From Flavobacteriales bacterium (GTDB taxonomy: Bacteria > Bacteroidota > Bacteroidia > Flavobacteriales_D > Sanyastnellaceae), in contig JAPKBK010000106.1 in the NCBI GenBank assembly GCA_028823435.1, forward strand, positions 1-6,436: 6,436 nucleotides of DNA, written 5' to 3'. The first letter of the stretch is position 1. Each line of letters starts with the position of its first letter. Below, in pieces: positions 6,215-6,436 of the stretch. The position numbers and the translations under genes are program-made. The notes under the pieces are model-generated. The model worked only from the letters and a program-made list of their open reading frames with translations, searched no databases and had not been told where the DNA came from.

Positions 6215-6436
6215 TTAATAAGGCAGTGTAATAGATTCGGGTTCTACAATTGCGTAGGTATCATTGTTTTCCAAATAACTGATTGGTGAATTCCCAAACG
6301 TGACAATGGTGTCTTTTGCAATGCCCCATGGCTTCCAGTATATCGACAACACTTGTGCGAACATGTCGTCATCCCATGGGTCAAACAAATATTTATTCGC
6401 AGAACCGACCAAAGCTGCCGATTCAACAATCACTTT
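6215..6436 (-). CDS. Hypothetical protein, C-terminal part, 5' end outside window
   Basis: A minus-strand frame is open from the window edge to a TAA at 6215-6217, encoding about 73 residues. It ends in EPESITLPY and contains a tryptophan- and acid-rich stretch (LFDPWDDDMFA, IYWKPWG). A GTG at 6433 is next to the edge and need not be the start; the preceding codon is also open. The composition looks like real protein and the frame is convergent with apaG, as expected for a gene end. A competing minus-strand frame over 6244-6429 has a Cys/Arg/Thr-rich composition typical of an artefact. I do not recognise the family. Confidence 0.55.
   Translation of the reverse strand, partial: KVIVESAALVGSANKYLFDPWDDDMFAQVLSIYWKPWGIAKDTIVTFGNSPISYLENNDTYAIVEPESITLPY

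Noticed and set aside
6244..6429. A second minus-strand frame of 61 codons at the right edge.
   Set aside because: It overlaps the better-composed frame that stops at 6215 and has an artefact-like residue composition.

Overview
The window looks like chromosomal DNA from a member of the Bacteroidota, most likely a marine Flavobacteriales (Cryomorphaceae-like) bacterium. The evidence is a secreted esterase ending in a type IX secretion (T9SS) sorting tail, gene starts without strong Shine-Dalgarno sequences, and exact matches to the Bacteroidota -7 promoter element (TAnnTTTG). The species assignment is inference. No rRNA, tRNA, CRISPR array, insertion sequence or phage gene was seen.

Layout, left to right. 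(1) The 3' part of a secreted polyhydroxybutyrate-depolymerase-like esterase with a complete Ser-Asp-His triad and a short T9SS tail (to 961). (2) A 125-residue protein of unknown function with a C-terminal two-helix membrane hairpin (1129-1506). (3) A 452-residue exported protein with a long coiled coil, part of which is a strict tandem array of twelve heptads, followed by an unrecognised C-terminal domain (1645-3003). (4) On the minus strand, convergent with (3), a SulP/SLC26-type anion transporter with a C-terminal STAS domain (3034-4554). (5) A 224-base divergent intergenic region holding a perfect 9-bp inverted repeat whose two arms are opposing -7 elements. (6) A seven-bladed WD40 beta-propeller protein (4779-5717). 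(7) An ApaG-family protein (5805-6194). (8) The C-terminal part of an unrecognised minus-strand gene running off the right edge (6215-6436).

The genes do not form an obvious pathway. The first three are same-strand but separated by 138-167 bases, so they are probably independent units. The WD40 and apaG genes are 87 bases apart on the same strand and might be co-transcribed. All gaps between genes are under 300 bases. I do not see convincing evidence of an undescribed multi-gene system. The most distinctive element is the nested 21-bp/84-bp repeat encoding the heptad array in the exported coiled-coil protein, followed by the palindromic double promoter element between the transporter and the WD40 gene.
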